A stretch of 5,664 nucleotides of DNA, taken from positions 1-5,664 of the forward strand of contig JAIPIO010000252.1 in the NCBI GenBank assembly GCA_021734595.1. Reading direction: 5' to 3'. This document shows, one piece after another, positions 4,754 to 5,664 of the stretch. The stretch's first letter is position 1. Each line of letters begins with the position of its first letter. Made by a program: the position numbers and the translations under genes. The notes under the pieces are model-generated. The model had not been told where the DNA came from. It searched no databases and saw only the letters and a list, made by a program, of their open reading frames with translations. This stretch comes from Kiritimatiellales bacterium (GTDB lineage Bacteria; Verrucomicrobiota; Kiritimatiellia; Kiritimatiellales; Pontiellaceae).

Positions 4754-5565
4754 TGGCTACCAACGTTGTAATTCTCGGTGCTGCCGGTCGGATGGGCAAG
4801 GCGCTGATCCGCTGCATTCAGGAGGAAAAAGTCCAGGGGCTGGCACTTTCCGGCGCAGTCGACCTGTGGGATGTTCCAGACCTTGGAACCGATGCGGGAT
4901 TGATGGCCGGAACGAAGGAAACCGGGCTTCAGCTGATCAACAACCTCGAAGAGGTGGGGCCGGACGCAGATGTGATCATCGACTTTTCATCGCATCACGG
5001 TACGGCGGGCAATGCGCCGCGTATCGCGGAATGGGGCACGGCATGGGTGATTGGAACCACCGGGCTGAATGAGGAAGAGCTGGCAGCGATTAACGCGGCG
5101 GCTGAAAAGATACCGGTGGTGCTTTCGGGCAACATGAGCCTGGGGATCAATCTGCTTAGCAATTTGGTGGAAGCCGGTGCGCGGGCACTCAAGGGCAGGG
5201 GCTATGATATTGAAGTGACCGAACGCCACCATAACCAGAAGAAGGATGCCCCTAGCGGAACGGCACTGATGCTGGGCCGCGCGGCAGCCGCCGGTTATGG
5301 CTGGGATCTGAAGGATGTTCAGGCGGATGGCCGCAGCGGACTGGTCGGCGAGCGCCCGCAAGAGGAAATCGGTTTCCATGCCGTGCGCGGTGGCGACATT
5401 GTGGGCGACCACACGGTCATGTTAGCGGGAATGGGCGAGCTGCTGGAACTATCGCACCGCGCCACCAGCCGTGATGTGTTTGCCATTGGCGCGCTGCAAG
5501 CCGCTTCATGGGTGGCTGGAAAAGATGCGAAGTTGTATTCGATGAAGGATGTTCTGGGTCTGTAA
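4753..5565 (+). CDS. dapB: 4-hydroxy-tetrahydrodipicolinate reductase
   Basis: DapB reduces the DapA product with NAD(P)H to tetrahydrodipicolinate. The 270 residues fit the family. An N-terminal Rossmann part carries GAAGRMG (9-15), IDFSSHHGT (76-84) and GTTG (101-104). The central signature ERHHNQKKDAPSGTA (157-171) holds the catalytic H159 and K163. In the cofactor region, Asp37 is present while the Arg of E. coli DapB that contacts the NADPH phosphate appears replaced by Leu38. This hints at NADH use, though it rests on alignment by eye. The start is the ATG in TAATG, where the dapA stop TAA (4751-4753) overlaps it. The only upstream purine signal is GGGGG (4741-4745), so translation is probably coupled to dapA. 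A perfect palindrome copy (4874-4888) is embedded in codons for Val-Pro-Asp-Leu-Gly-Thr. dapB appears to be the last gene of the operon within the window. Confidence 0.97.
   Translation: MATNVVILGAAGRMGKALIRCIQEEKVQGLALSGAVDLWDVPDLGTDAGLMAGTKETGLQLINNLEEVGPDADVIIDFSSHHGTAGNAPRIAEWGTAWVIGTTGLNEEELAAINAAAEKIPVVLSGNMSLGINLLSNLVEAGARALKGRGYDIEVTERHHNQKKDAPSGTALMLGRAAAAGYGWDLKDVQADGRSGLVGERPQEEIGFHAVRGGDIVGDHTVMLAGMGELLELSHRATSRDVFAIGALQAASWVAGKDAKLYSMKDVLGL
4874..4888. repeat. Intragenic copy of the palindrome in dapB
   Basis: TTCCAGACCTTGGAA matches all ten fixed positions of the repeat and differs by one central base from the intergenic copy at 2499. It codes for part of the loop after the first Rossmann strands of DapB. 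No -10 box lies 17 bp downstream (bases 4906-4911 read GGCCGG). Confidence 0.75.
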
Positions 5566-5656
5566 TGGAGGGACAGCGTCCTCGTCGCGTGACCACGTTG
5601 GCGCGGAACGCGACTCACGGTGGCTGTCCGCGGACGATGGGGACATCGTCCCTCCA
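5566..5656. repeat. 91-base imperfect inverted-repeat element directly after dapB
   Basis: The element begins at the base after the dapB stop. TGGAGGGAC (5566-5574) pairs with GTCCCTCCA (5648-5656). After a three-base bulge, 5578-5587 pairs with 5635-5644, including two G-T pairs. Inside are CGTGA (5588-5592) with TCACG (5615-5619), a CGCG-GAA-CGCG hairpin (5602-5612), and a competing local hairpin GGACGATG (5632-5639) with CATCGTCC (5644-5651). There is no T tail, so it is not a standard terminator, though the RNA could still slow polymerase or protect the 3' end. Long terminal inverted repeats around a structured, gene-free core suggest a dispersed REP- or MITE-like element. No gene is seen between 5566 and the window end. 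Confidence 0.65.
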
Positions 5657-5664
5657 GTTCTGAT

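Overview
This window comes from a bacterial chromosome of moderately high GC and is densely coded on the + strand. It holds six protein genes, all on that strand: the 3' end of argG (argininosuccinate synthase), a secreted or outer-membrane beta-barrel-like protein, a NYN-domain putative ribonuclease with a C-terminal OST-HTH-like domain, and a lysine/diaminopimelate cluster lysA-dapA-dapB. No tRNA, rRNA, CRISPR array, transposase or phage gene is visible. The outer-membrane signature (signal peptide, beta-strand pattern, C-terminal Phe) and the diaminopimelate genes indicate a diderm bacterium. The overall style, including the TTCCAA-N3-TTGGAA repeats and the structured GGAGGGAC...GTCCCTCC element, suggests the PVC superphylum, possibly Kiritimatiellota. 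That placement is an impression from pattern and needs a database search.

Layout. Bases 1-561 are the end of argG. Bases 562-668 are an intergenic gap with a 14-bp perfect hairpin made of two inverted copies of a 15-bp palindrome. Bases 669-1556 encode the beta-barrel-like protein. Bases 1557-1618 hold a compact promoter and ribosome binding site for the NYN gene (1619-2440). Bases 2441-2606 hold an intrinsic terminator and a phased array of the same palindrome, ending in a promoter for lysA (2607-3872). dapA (3884-4753) follows after 11 bases and dapB (4753-5565) overlaps dapA by one base, so the three genes read as one operon. Bases 5566-5664 hold a 91-base imperfect inverted-repeat element and no gene.

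How the genes work together. DapA makes the first committed intermediate of the diaminopimelate pathway, DapB reduces it, and LysA decarboxylates the final meso-diaminopimelate to lysine. The operon therefore encodes the entry and exit steps, and the middle steps lie outside the window. ArgG belongs to arginine synthesis and appears to be the end of a separate transcription unit.

The most striking observation is non-coding. A 15-bp palindrome, consensus TTCCARNNNYTGGAA, occurs ten times in 5.6 kb (eight perfect in the ten fixed outer positions, two with one mismatch). Neighbouring copies start 21 or 31 bp apart, close to whole DNA helical turns. In front of both the NYN gene and lysA, the right half TTGGAA sits exactly 17 bp upstream of a TATAnT -10 box, so the palindrome doubles as the -35 element. 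This looks like a shared operator/promoter system. Two perfect copies also sit inside coding sequence.
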